The notes: generated by a model from the sequence alone, not told the origin. 64,000 nucleotides of DNA from Gerris lacustris (GCA_951217055.1 OX578277.1:107636514-107700513); one strand, 5' to 3'. Counted from the first letter of the stretch, positions 48,561-58,671 are shown. Translations and numbers: made by a program.

Positions 48561-49973
48561 ATGGATCCAGAACGTCTCAATAAAGAACAACTCGAGTGGG
48601 AGCTTGCGTTGCGCGGCGTCACTGACTTGACCTTAGTCACTGAAATGCGTAAAACTTTCCGACGTCTTAATAACTTACCTTTTAGTGGGGTGTTGCTGTC
48701 ACCGTCTAAGAAGTCGAACTTTGATTTTGCATCTGAGATGGAGTATTGCAAGAAGATATACGCCGAATTAGAGAATATCGTCGAAAGTTATACTGGTAGG
48801 CGAGGCGACTCAACTTGGCGGAAGGTCGAAACTGTTTCCCTTCATATCTTAAATCGGTTACGTCACATCACCGCCGATAGTGAGGAGAGCGCTGCGGAAC
48901 AATCTTCCATGATTCGAGAAATTCTAGAACTCACTGATGAGCTAAACAATAAGTGTCAACCTTCGACTAGAGGAGTAACGAGTCAAACTGCGGTTAGTGA
49001 TGATGGAGTACAGGAACTTCCCTCGACACCTAACCAGGCAGGCCCTTCGACTCAGTTATTAACAAACCAACAGTGTACTCCAGTCGGAACGCTGACTGAG
49101 GCTGAGGAAAGCCGTGTCGACCTACCAGCTTTACAGCGGGCCTTAAGACCCACCATACCTGTAGCTAAATGGGGAGTCAGGTTTTCGGGTAATGTGACAG
49201 ACTCAAGCTTGTCAAACTTTATCGAACGGATCGACGAGTTGAAGACTGCCCGAGGCATGACTGATAGGGACTTATGGAATTCAGCTGTAGATCTATTCGA
49301 AGGTTCTGCTTTAATTTGGTTTAGGGCTTATCGTGGTGAAATTGGATCGTGGGCTCAGTTGGTCAAGCGTTTAAAAGAGGAATTTCTCCCAGCTGACTAT
49401 GACGATGCTCTATGGGACGAGATACGGAGTAGGTCTCAGGGTCCTGACGAATCGATAACAATCTACATAGCCACAATGATAAACTTATTTAACCGTTTAA
49501 CTGAGGCCCCTAAGGAATCAGAAAAAGTAAAAATTTTACTGAAGAATATCCTGCCGTTTTACCAAGAGAAATTAGGGTTACATATTGACTTAATAACGAC
49601 TATTCAACAACTGACTGGCTATTGCAAGCGCCTCGAAGAATGCCGGCAACGAGTGGAACACTATAAAGCCCCTACTTCTGGCAAAAGAGACCTATTAGAA
49701 CCCGACTTAGCCTACAAGAGCAAAAGAGATTCAGGGAAGGATTGGTCTCGCTCCAAGCCAGTAAGAGTCCATGTAGTTTCTGTTCCCAGTACTTCAAACG
49801 TGAAAGATAAGAAGGGCGTATCTTGCTGGAAGTGTGGAGAGGGTCATTTTTATAAAGACTGCCCCAAGCGTGAAAGAAAATGTTACGGTTGTGGAGCTCC
49901 AGGAATAATAAGACCAGACTGTCCAAGATGCTCTTCGTCGAAGAAGGGAAACTTAGCAGCGACCCGGAAGTAA
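48561..49973 (+). CDS. gag: Gag protein of the retrotransposon, 470 aa
   Basis: Structural protein that would form the virus-like particle and bind element RNA. The ATG at 48561 (MDPERLNKEQ) is preferred over one at 48513, whose extra residues (Phe/Leu-rich) come from a T-rich leader. A retrotransposon-gag capsid-like domain spans roughly residues 215-330 (ALIWFRAYRG at about 250, then EEFLPADYDDALWDEI). Two zinc knuckles sit near the end. The first is C422-x2-C425-x3-H429-x4-C434, one residue shorter than canonical before His. The second is C441-x2-C444-x4-I449-x4-C454, with Ile where His is expected. The frame ends GNLAATRK-TAA. The last 94 nt overlap the pol frame in the -1 register, and the frameshift heptamer lies 19 nt before the stop codon. 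Confidence 0.93.
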   Translation: MDPERLNKEQLEWELALRGVTDLTLVTEMRKTFRRLNNLPFSGVLLSPSKKSNFDFASEMEYCKKIYAELENIVESYTGRRGDSTWRKVETVSLHILNRLRHITADSEESAAEQSSMIREILELTDELNNKCQPSTRGVTSQTAVSDDGVQELPSTPNQAGPSTQLLTNQQCTPVGTLTEAEESRVDLPALQRALRPTIPVAKWGVRFSGNVTDSSLSNFIERIDELKTARGMTDRDLWNSAVDLFEGSALIWFRAYRGEIGSWAQLVKRLKEEFLPADYDDALWDEIRSRSQGPDESITIYIATMINLFNRLTEAPKESEKVKILLKNILPFYQEKLGLHIDLITTIQQLTGYCKRLEECRQRVEHYKAPTSGKRDLLEPDLAYKSKRDSGKDWSRSKPVRVHVVSVPSTSNVKDKKGVSCWKCGEGHFYKDCPKRERKCYGCGAPGIIRPDCPRCSSSKKGNLAATRK

Positions 49974-49994
49974 GTGGTCGACTTCAGGGATCGC
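49946..49994 (+). promoter_or_regulatory. -1 programmed ribosomal frameshift signal (gag-pol)
   Basis: Heptamer GGGAAAC at 49946-49952 is read in gag as G|GGA|AAC, the correct X-XXY-YYZ phase. A 6-nt spacer (TTAGCA) follows. Then a stem: 49959-49965 pairs with 49987-49994 (7 bp, one bulged A), continued by 49967-49971 with 49981-49985 (5 bp) around a 9-nt loop. The gag stop codon 49971-49973 lies in the stem-loop. After slippage the next codons read LSSDPEV in the pol frame. Heptamer, spacer and stem all fit known eukaryotic -1 sites. Confidence 0.88.
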
Positions 49995-52900
49995 CGTTCA
50001 ATTCTTTTACGACCACTGATGAATGGCTTAGTTGGTTGCGTCATGTTGCGGATTTTTGCAGACGGGTTCCGGAAGCTTCTTACATATTCACATACAACCC
50101 GTGTGATCCTCGTTACTACGTTGACGTCACCATTCTAGGTATGAGATGTAGAGGTTTGTTAGACTCAGGTGCGTCGAGGAGCTTAATTGATCGGAAGTTT
50201 TGGGAGAAATTAAGAAGTAAAGGAGCTCACCTTTTGCCGGTGCTTGTTCGACATGTCGTTGTTGCGGATGGGAGTCGAACTGAAGTTCTTGGGCAGTGTG
50301 AGTTAGAGATTCACTTAGAAGGTAGAACATGTTGTCTTGCAGTCCTAGTGGTTCCTAGCTTATCCCAGAGCATTATCCTAGGGATTGATTTTTGGAAGCA
50401 ATTGGGAATTGTTCCTGATGTCAAAAGTGATACCTGGGAATTTTCGCAAGTTCTTGCTGAGACTGCTGCGATGGAAACTGAGTGTGTTCCTACAGCTCTC
50501 ACCGAAGAACAAAATGCCCAGCTGGATAATATGCTGACGCGTTGTAGAAGTGAAGGTGGTAGAGGTCTTCGCACTACTCCTCTTGTGAAACATGTGATTG
50601 ATACCGGGGATGCCACACCAATCAAGCAAAGATATTACAATTTTTCTCCAATTTTAATGCAAGAGCTTTATAAGCAGATGGACGAGATGATTGAACAAGG
50701 GATTGTAAAGCCTTCGAAGAGCCCTTGGAGTTCACCAGTTCTCCTAGTGAAGAAAAAGAATAACACTTACCGGACGTGTGTTGATTTCAGAAAATTGAAT
50801 AGAGTTACGAAAAGAGACGCGTATCCTCTGCCTTGTGTGAACACCATCCTAGATATGCTGCGTAACGCTAAATTCCTCTCTTCAATTGATCTTAAGTCGG
50901 CATACTGGCAGATCGAACTCGATGAAGCATCAAAGGAGAAGACCGCCTTCGTTGTTCCTGGTCGGGGTTTGTTTGAGTTCACTCGGATGCCGTTTGGGTT
51001 ACACAACGCGCCTGCCACGTGGCAAAGACTCATAGATCGCGTCATTGGCTACGATTTACAGCCTTACGTGTTTGTGTACCTAGACGACATCATAATCGTG
51101 GCTCCTGATTTCAAAACTCACATGCGGGTCTTAGAAGAGGTTCTTTGTCGTTTGAAGGCAGCTAATCTAACAATAAACGAAGAGAAGTCTCACTTTTTCA
51201 AAAACAACCTTAAATACTTAGGTTACGTTGTTGACGGACGTGGACTTCATGTTGACTCTGATAAGGTTGCGTCGATTTGTGAATATCCTCCTCCTCGGAC
51301 TGTGCGCGGACTTCGCAGGTTCATTGGGATGTCTTCATGGTACAGACGTTTCGTGCCCAACTTTGCTACCAGAATAGCCCCGTTGACTGCTATGACGAAG
51401 AAGAATAGCAAAGTCGTTTGGTCAGATGAGGTAGATAAGTCTTTTAAGGACATCAAAGAGTGTTTGGCGTCTGCACCAATTTTATCTTGTCCTGATTTCA
51501 GTCGACCATTTACTTTACAAACCGATGCGTCTGCTGTAGGTGTTGGCGGAGTGTTAACCCAGGAATTCGAAGACGGGGAACATGTTATTGCTTATGCATC
51601 TAGAACATTAACCAAACAGGAACGGAACTTCTCAGCTACTGAACGCGAATGCTTGGCTGTGATCTGGAACGTTGAGAAATTTCGGCCTTATTTGGATGGT
51701 TATCATTTTAAGGTGATAACGGATCACCATTCTCTCTTGTGGTTAGAGAACCTAAAAGACCCGACAGGACGACTTGCAAGATGGGCCCTGCGTTTACAAG
51801 GTTACGACTACGAGTTGCTTCATCGGAAGGGAAAAGATAACGTTGTCCCGGATGCTCTATCTAGAGCCATGGACTTTGCGGACTGTGTGTGTTTGGTGGA
51901 ATTAGACGTACCTACCGATGATGCATGGTATAAGAAGATGGTGCTTAACGTCAGCGAGGATCCGTTGCAGTTTGAAAACTGGAAAATTGAGCATAATCTA
52001 CTTTGGAAGCGGACTAAGGTCCACGATACTTACGGCTGGAGACAAGTTGTGCCGAAGGATTTGCGCGCGAAAGTATTGGAAGAAAGTCACAACACCCCGT
52101 TAGCTGGACATATGGGAGTATACAAGACCTACTTTCGAATAGCAGAGACATACTACTGGCCACGGATGAAGAGCGATGTTACCCAGTACGTCAAAAGATG
52201 TCTTATTTGTCTTCGTTCCAAGACAAAGCCAGGCGAACCAGCTGGACTATATGGAATGCAGCGGTTAGTCAGTGATACGTGGGAGATGGTGTCCACCGAT
52301 ATTGTGGGTCCTTTGCCCCGTTCTACTAAAGGCAATCGTTATATTGTGGTAACCACTGATTACTTCAGCAAGTTCGTCGTTGCTCGACCTCTTCGTGATG
52401 CGACGGCAAAGGCGGTAACTCAGCATATGGAAGATGATGTCTTTCTTACGTATGGAGTTCCAAAGACTGTCCTTTGTGACAATGGGAAACAGTACGTCAG
52501 CAAAATGTTCCAAAATCTGCTTGCAGAATACGGCTGCCAGTGTGTCTTTAACGCTTATTACCATCCCCAAGCTAATCCGACAGAAAGAGTCAATCGCGTG
52601 ATAAAAACTCTTATAATCGCCTTTGTCAAAGACCACAAGGAATGGGATCACCAACTGAATAAGTTTATCTGTGCTATTAGAACAGCAGTGCATGAAGTGA
52701 CTGGCAGAACTCCATACTTTCTTAATTATGGTAAAGAGATGAACTTGAAAGGAGATCAGCCTAAGGTAGATGAGGAAGTCGAAGAGGAAGACCGCTCGAA
52801 AGCTCGTCTTGCTTTCTTGGCGAAGATCAGAGAAGCATTGCCTGAGAAGATTCGGAAGGCTTATGAGACGAATGCAAGGTACTACAACTTGCGTAGAAAA

Positions 52901-53119
52901 CATGTTGAATTCCAAGTTGGGCAGTCTGTTCTCCACAAGAATTTTCAACAGTCCAAGAAAGTGGACAAGTTCTCCGCAAAGTTGGCTCCCAAATATGTTG
53001 GACCGTTCAGAATCAGGAAGAAGATTGGGTATCTCATCTACGAGCTGGAAGACAATGCTGGAAAACCGGTTGGCAGGTGGCATGTCAAGGACCTTAAGGA
53101 GGTTCCGACTTTGGATTAA
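49952..53119 (+). CDS. pol: Pol polyprotein: protease, RT, RNase H, integrase
   Basis: Expressed as a Gag-Pol fusion (about 464 + 1055 aa) by -1 frameshifting; an ATG-started version in this frame could begin at 49880, the numbering used here. Aspartic protease: LLDSGAS at 93-99, then IILGIDFW at 165-172. Reverse transcriptase: IDLKSAYWQI (Asp337), MPFGLHNAP (370-378) and YLDD at 400-403. RNase H: LQTDAS (Asp549), ERE at 588-590 and TDHHSL (Asp615). Integrase: zinc site His737/His744/Cys774/Cys777, catalytic Asp807, Asp867 and Glu902 (34 residues between the last two, HPQANPTERVNR context). A GPFRI module at 1041-1045 follows. No chromodomain or env. All catalytic residues are present and there are no stops. 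A 272-codon antisense frame (52265-53083) is a shadow. Confidence 0.95.
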   Translation, partial: LSSDPEVSGRLQGSPFNSFTTTDEWLSWLRHVADFCRRVPEASYIFTYNPCDPRYYVDVTILGMRCRGLLDSGASRSLIDRKFWEKLRSKGAHLLPVLVRHVVVADGSRTEVLGQCELEIHLEGRTCCLAVLVVPSLSQSIILGIDFWKQLGIVPDVKSDTWEFSQVLAETAAMETECVPTALTEEQNAQLDNMLTRCRSEGGRGLRTTPLVKHVIDTGDATPIKQRYYNFSPILMQELYKQMDEMIEQGIVKPSKSPWSSPVLLVKKKNNTYRTCVDFRKLNRVTKRDAYPLPCVNTILDMLRNAKFLSSIDLKSAYWQIELDEASKEKTAFVVPGRGLFEFTRMPFGLHNAPATWQRLIDRVIGYDLQPYVFVYLDDIIIVAPDFKTHMRVLEEVLCRLKAANLTINEEKSHFFKNNLKYLGYVVDGRGLHVDSDKVASICEYPPPRTVRGLRRFIGMSSWYRRFVPNFATRIAPLTAMTKKNSKVVWSDEVDKSFKDIKECLASAPILSCPDFSRPFTLQTDASAVGVGGVLTQEFEDGEHVIAYASRTLTKQERNFSATERECLAVIWNVEKFRPYLDGYHFKVITDHHSLLWLENLKDPTGRLARWALRLQGYDYELLHRKGKDNVVPDALSRAMDFADCVCLVELDVPTDDAWYKKMVLNVSEDPLQFENWKIEHNLLWKRTKVHDTYGWRQVVPKDLRAKVLEESHNTPLAGHMGVYKTYFRIAETYYWPRMKSDVTQYVKRCLICLRSKTKPGEPAGLYGMQRLVSDTWEMVSTDIVGPLPRSTKGNRYIVVTTDYFSKFVVARPLRDATAKAVTQHMEDDVFLTYGVPKTVLCDNGKQYVSKMFQNLLAEYGCQCVFNAYYHPQANPTERVNRVIKTLIIAFVKDHKEWDHQLNKFICAIRTAVHEVTGRTPYFLNYGKEMNLKGDQPKVDEEVEEEDRSKARLAFLAKIREALPEKIRKAYETNARYYNLRRKHVEFQVGQSVLHKNFQQSKKVDKFSAKLAPKYVGPFRIRKKIGYLIYELEDNAGKPVGRWHVKDLKEVPTLD

Positions 53120-53237
53120 GTTTTTTTGTTTGTTAGGAAAAATTTAATTATTCTTTTTTGCAAGCTTATTTCATTTTCTTTTATAATTTCGTTTTTCTCT
53201 GTCTTTTCTCTTTTTCTTCAGGAGGAGAAGGTCTGAA
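53120..53237 (+). promoter_or_regulatory. 3' untranslated segment with polypurine tract
   Basis: T-rich stretch ending in AGGAGGAGAAGG at 53220-53231, the plus-strand priming site candidate. Six bases (TCTGAA) separate it from the 3' LTR, slightly more than usual. Confidence 0.8.
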
Positions 53238-54284
53238 TGTAGCCATTTTTTCCCTAGGAAAGAATGTCTACATTGTGCGGCGTTGCTTTTCTATTTCTCT
53301 CCAGTTTTAACTATCTTGCCTTCTATCTTTTATTTGCAAATATCTATCTTTATTCCATTATTATATAATTATAAATCTATATGTTTATCTTTTAATGAAA
53401 GATTATCTACTGTTTTATTTTTTTTATATCCTTTTGCAGAGTGGACGCGTTCTGTAAAAGGCCTATTTTGTTTTCATATCAATTTCTAGTAGGGACGCCT
53501 CCTAGAAAGAGATATGAATCATTTTTATTTTATCTTATTTATTTCTTTAACTTGATATCTTTGTTTTGTTATGGTTAAGATACGTATGTGAAGAGAGGAG
53601 TAGGGCTGGAACGTCGGCACGTGCCGGGCAGTTACCTCCGGGAGTTACCCCAGAGAGGTGTAGGAACGGCTGCCTTTTGTGTTCCGTTACCGGAGGCAAG
53701 TTTTATGAAATGGCCGTTGTCTCGATGGCGACTAAGGCCTGAGTCGAGACCGGTTGCCTCTTTTTCTCGAAATTGCCTTTTGTTTTTAAACTCACCCTCA
53801 ACTTTTTCTGGACCGCTGAATCTGCGATTTTTGGAGCGCCGCTTTGCGACGGCGATAATTTTGGACATTTGCGGCTCGTAGCCCAACGGACCCCATCGAA
53901 GCCCCCGTTTCAACGCCGAGGATATAAAAATATATATATTTTATACTCATTTTTTTTTGATATCTCAAGTAAGATAGTTTTTTTTATTTTATATAATTTG
54001 ATCTTGGGATATAGATCAGTATATCCCAAGCCACTTATAGTAGGAATTATATTTTTTTTTGTTCTAATTATTTTTTTTTGTAATATACTTAAACATTTTT
54101 TTTTTATTCTAAATTTTTCTTTTTTATTACGTTTTTCGTTATTTTCATAAAATAACGTGGCGCCCCTTTCACAAATTAAATTTTTGGAACAAGTAAATCC
54201 CACCCCACTCCACTGAGCTAGGAGGGGCTACCAACAACCCGGGAAGGGTAGCTCTTGTTTGCCCTAAGTTTTGGGAACGTTACA
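53238..54284 (+). repeat. 3' LTR, 1047 bp
   Basis: Same length as the 5' LTR with a constant 7697-bp offset from first to last base. No substitutions were seen in my line-by-line comparison. It is followed by TAAC, the target duplication. Confidence 0.95.
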
Positions 54285-55250
54285 TAACATAAAAAGATTA
54301 TATTTTTCTTATCATAGAAGCGAAGCGTCTTGCAATAAATATTTATTATTAATTACAGAAAATTATTAATCATGATGAGTTGATAGTGAAAGAGGATAAT
54401 TATAGTAATAATCAGAGTAGTGAGGGACCAGGACTATTCCCTAACCCTCACTCCTACTCCATTTAAATATAAAATATATCACTCCACTACACAAAACTTA
54501 CACTACACTTCACTACATGCCTCGTTTGAACGTAAGATATCGGTAAAAACGTTTATCTACGATTGATACGAAATACAAACATTGTATCTCTGTTTAGATG
54601 CGTAGAGTGTGATTCTTTACGTACTTGTACACATTGCGCATGCGCGTCTTATAGTTCTGAAGAATTCCTCTTCTTTAACACCCTAGGGCGGTAAAGAAGA
54701 GGAATTCTTCAGCTTTACGCACGATTAGCGAGTTTGTTTACATTTAACAAAACTAATTTGCGGTTCTTTTATTAAGTAACTGTTTATATTGAGTTTTTAG
54801 TGAAAAACAATGAATGAATCAAGTGACAGACGAAAATGTAGAGAATAATACTCCTCCAGAAATAATTAATTCGGCAAAAAATACAACTCAAGAATTAATG
54901 CCATCTTTATCAAGAGAGAGATACGAACTTACATACAGCAAGTTTATTTTTTTCTGTATTTATTATTTAAATCCAACAATCGTAGATAAATTACGGTACG
55001 CAACTCGTGCGAAAACGGCATTTTGCATTGCTCGTGTGGTTTTACTACCCTCGCTGTTGCTCGGGTGCAAACTCCACGCTCGCATGGAAAATACTACTTT
55101 CCGCACTCGACGCGTAATGTACTATTTTCTCTATTTTAAACGTTTAGGTCCGCTTTACCTAACACGATAGCGGTGTCGGTGTTCGTTTTACTAAAAACAA
55201 TTGTTCAGTTATTTAGAATTATTCAGTTTGGTTTTCATGTAAGAAAGTAC
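54285..55250 (+). mobile_element. Repeat B, copy 3, right part, with a further insertion
   Basis: Continues copy 3: GCGTCTTGCAATAAATA, TTAATCATGATGAGTTGATAG, AAGATATCGGTAAA. After an inserted segment (about 54560-55120) the B sequence resumes with TTTTCTCTATTTTAAACG and GTCCGCTTTACC. The B copy is therefore older than both the LTR element and this insertion. Confidence 0.75.
54560..55120 (+). mobile_element. Inserted segment with perfect hairpin and Crypton-like ORF fragment
   Basis: Contains a perfect 21-bp hairpin (54657-54677 / 54692-54712, arms CTGAAGAATTCCTCTTC... with a CCCTAGGG loop). Then come TGCGCATGCGCG and a short frame at 54814-55170. Its SLSRERYELTYSKFIFFC part resembles the N-terminal region of tyrosine-recombinase (Crypton-type) transposon proteins. 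The rest of the frame (CTCGTGTGG..., CGCACTCGACGCG) looks non-coding. No terminal inverted repeats are evident, which would fit a Crypton-derived non-autonomous element. The family call is tentative. Confidence 0.4.
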
Positions 55251-55684
55251 TCTTGATAACAGGGTACACTATCAAAAACACCTTTTTTTGGCATTAGAGG
55301 GCGCTGGAGAGGTATCCAAAAAAGAATCTATCCGCGTTCAAGCGTTACAAGAAAGGGTAGGTACAAGGATAGTTTTTTTTTTTTTTTTTTCCAAGAGTAA
55401 CATTAAGACAGAAATATCACCTGCACAAAACATCCTGTAGTGAAATCAAATAGTAAACATATTTCATATTTGAACACATTAGATGAGCCCTGCTTTCATA
55501 TTAAATATTCAGTTATAAATTACGAACCGAAACTAACAATATGGGAAACTAAAAAAAAAGTCGAAACTAATAACTATAATATATCTAAAGATGCTTCTAA
55601 TGGTAGGAGAGTCTAACCATCCAATATCCGTAAGTCTATACATTTTGATGGACTTAAGAAACCAATTTCTACAGAAAAAAATAT
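55251..55684. other. Intergenic DNA
   Basis: Poly-T at about 55373-55390. No gene recognised. Confidence 0.4.
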
Positions 55685-56292
55685 ACTGCCAATTGGTGAG
55701 ACACATAGGTTCCTCGCATCCTATCACGTGCTTGATTGATTTCATATTTTTAAAAGCCATTATTGTCTAATTTGTTTCATCGTTTCCCCGTTTTTTTAAT
55801 CTGTCAAAATTGTTTTGATTTTTACACGAATTAAAGTATCAATTTAGCAAAAGTTAAAGAGTGCAGACGGTTCAAATTAATCTGGGGCTATCTGCGGGCT
55901 ACTTTCGATGCACTATAAAAGTTTCATTCAAATAAGATAAGTACTTTTAAAGCTATAGGTGAAAATGAAAGTATGTCTGTGTGCATGTGGAAGAGAAATA
56001 AATAAGGGTAGAAAGTTGAAAGTTGTTATATGGGACCAACAATGGGCTACTCATGACCTACCACCCAAATTTCATTAAAATTGGACGTGTAGTTTTTAAG
56101 ATACGTTGGTTCGCAAAAATTGAACGACCTACCAACAGACCGACCGACAGACCGACAGACATGGAACCAAAAATGATCCCTGATGTCTGAAACGGATTTC
56201 TGTCTTTGAATTTTTGAAATCGGAGACCAAAAAATTGTTCATTCTTCTGAACGATCACACAGCTGCCGTTACCTTCGGTAAGCTCGGAAGCA
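55685..56292 (-). mobile_element. Repeat A copy
   Basis: Minus-oriented copy with one end ACATAGGTTCCTCGCATCC and the other CTTCGGTAAGCTCGGAAGC. Interior blocks are ATGGGACCAACAATGGGCT and a short CAGACCGACAGACC tract. It belongs to the subfamily that also gave 21670-22080. Confidence 0.8.
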
Positions 56293-57298
56293 AATATAAT
56301 TTTTAAACTGTAAAAATACATTCGAGTAAGTAAAGCAATATTTCTTTAAGAACTTTTTATCACGGTTTCAAGACAGTTAGGCCTCTATAAAACATAATAA
56401 AATGAAAGAGCTAAAAATAAAGATGTTACAATAATTTTTTTTTTCTTTGAAGCACGTTTCAACGAGGGTTCAAGCCTGCCTTTATAGCATCTTTAAAAAG
56501 AAAGCCCTCTTGGATAGGGTTTTTTATATGGCAAGTTTTATGAAGGATATATAAGCCATAAGAACTGACGGTAACTGTCTCTTAACTTCACTCTGATATA
56601 ACCGTCAAACTCTCTCATCATAAAAAATGAGTAAATTCACAACTAAAACACAAGCATAATGTCGACAATAAATTAAATCAAATCAAATAAATAATATAAA
56701 AACATAATGCTCTATGGTTTTAATGAAATAATTCCATTAAAAAAACTTTAATAAGAGTGAGTTTGAGATTCCAAAGATTCACTTCCCTTTAAGTTCTTTT
56801 ATAACTTCAGTATTAAACTTTTTCTTTTGAAACTTTACGATTATTAACCCTCCTCCCCAGAAAATGAAGCACATAGGCTAGGGTTTATGCTGTAATTTTC
56901 CAACTACTGATTTGCCATAGATGTTTATATGTCTGTCAACTTTATCATGTGTGAAATAGGAAGTTATTATAATCACATTATTTAGTTTTTTTATAGGTCT
57001 ATTGTCTAGGTCAGTCGGTCATGACTTAACACGCATGTATAAATAATATATATAGTTATGTTATTGATTAAAAATAAAATATGATTTAATACTATAAATA
57101 TATAGTATTAAATCTAAGTTTAGTCCTTCTGAGTCCAAAACAGTGTATTTTTTTTATTTATTGTTTTTAGGGGTTCTTTGGTAAAACTAAAAAAAAGGAA
57201 CCCTTATAGTTTCGTTCCTGCGTCTGTCTGTCACTCTGTACGGTTCCAATAACTTTTAAATCAAAAGAAATATAAACATGAATCACAGCAGTATTAAA
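56293..57298. other. AT-rich intergenic DNA
   Basis: No gene. The block at 57165-57260 (GGAACCCTTATAGTTTCG, CTGCGTCTGTCTGTC) is a relative of 45160-45260. Confidence 0.4.
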
Positions 57299-57481
57299 TA
57301 ATTTCAAGATAAAAAGAACTTTTTATATACTACGTTTTTTATATTTTCTGTTGAATCGTATGTAATGTTGATAATAAAATTGTTATTGTTATATAATATA
57401 AAATGTTAGTTATAAAAAAATAGTTCGAAATTAATTTACATCACATAAATGACAACCATCTAGAGAGCTGATCTTAAACCT

Positions 57482-58671
57482 ATAAAATTCAAAAATCACA
57501 GGGAAGTACTTGCGTCCAAGTACTTTTTAGGGTTTTGTAGATGATTAAGCATACCCGTTATGTAATTATGATTTTTTTTCTTCAATCCTAAGGATCCCGG
57601 GTTCGATCCCCCGGGAGGTCACAATATTTTTTATAGGTAATAACGACAAGATAAATTACATTTTTTAGGAAATTTTCATCGCCCAACCATACGGTGTAAC
57701 CATGAATAATTTCAAAATTTTAAGACCAGCCATTATATAAAATTTGGGGGGGGGGGGATTTTTTTGGGGGTATATTTTGACTTAAAAATTTAAAAAAGCA
57801 AATATATATTTGTGTCCTACTCTTCAGCAGCTTTCATTTGATACCCAACTCAAAATTTTTAAAAAATAAAATTTTGGGCGCACTTCAAATTATCGCGCAC
57901 AAAATTGGTAATTTTTAAAACCTGGGAATGAACTCCCGGAAATATCATCGCCTCACTATAAGGTATTAGTATGAATTATTTCGAAATTTTAGCACCAGCC
58001 GATCTATAGTGGTTGGGGGGGGGGGGGGGGGGGGAATTTTTTTGGGGTATATTTTTATTTTTTTCCCCTATAAGGAATGCAAATTTTAAAAAAGCATATA
58101 TATATTTGTGTCCTACTCTTCAGCAGCTTTCATTTAATACCCAACACGAAATTTAAAAAATAAAATTTTGGGCGCACTTCACTTTTTCGCGCCCAAAATT
58201 AACAATTTTTGAAAATTTGGGATGAACTCCCGGAATTTTCATCGCCCCACAATAAGATATTAGCATGAATTATTTCAAAATTTTAGCGCCAGCCGATCTA
58301 TAGTGGTTGGGGGGGGAACATTTTTTTTGGGTATATTTTGATTTATTTAACCAATAAGGAATGCAACATTTAAAAAATCATATATATATTTGTGTCCTAC
58401 TCTTCAGCAGCTTTCATTTGATTCCCTACTCAAAAATTAAAAAAAATATAAATTTTTGAGTTTACCACATTTTTTCGAATTGCGCATGCGCAAATCTAAT
58501 TATGAACTTCTGTATATTTTTCCTGTGGTTGGGTCAAAAAGTTGCACCAGTGTTTCAAATTTCAGTACTTTCGCTTAAACGGTTCGGGCCCTATGAACCA
58601 AAGAGCGACGGACGGACGGACACATCACCCTCGGTATAAGGGTTTTGAGAAGTATCTACAAAACCCTAAAA
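57482..58671. mobile_element. Repeat D element containing a ~285-bp tandem array
   Basis: Ends AGGGTTTTGTAGAT (about 57532) and ATCTACAAAACCCT (to about 58667) are inverted. Inside, a ~285-bp unit is repeated about three times, with landmark ATCATCGCC...ATAAGRTATTAG-type sequence at 57660, 57938 and 58233. Each unit has a poly(G) run (57747-57759, 58015-58034, 58310-58316) and TTTGTGTCCTACTCTTCAGC. The uninterrupted F copy (TCCTTTTATAGG at about 19382-19393) shows the site before insertion. Confidence 0.8.

Larger units (their letters stand above)
45541..54284 (+). mobile_element. Intact Ty3/gypsy (Metaviridae) LTR retrotransposon, 8744 bp
   Basis: Order: 5' LTR, tRNA-Lys-type primer site, long leader, gag, -1 frameshift, pol (protease, reverse transcriptase, RNase H, integrase), purine tract, 3' LTR. 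This pol order, with integrase after RNase H, defines Ty3/gypsy. No env-like frame follows pol. TAAC is duplicated at 45537-45540 and 54285-54288. LTRs keep an exact 7697-bp offset from end to end and I found no differences between them. Gag and pol have no stops. It is thus a young insertion and could be active. It sits inside repeat B copy 3. No chromodomain is visible at the integrase C-terminus; a GPF/Y module is. Confidence 0.95.

Noticed and set aside
52265..53083. 272-codon antisense frame inside pol
   Set aside because: Shadow of the integrase region. It has no domain of its own, and the sense strand has full catalytic motifs.
46213..54203. Possible env gene in the LTR element
   Set aside because: Only 118 bp separate the pol stop from the 3' LTR, and no env-like frame exists elsewhere in the element.
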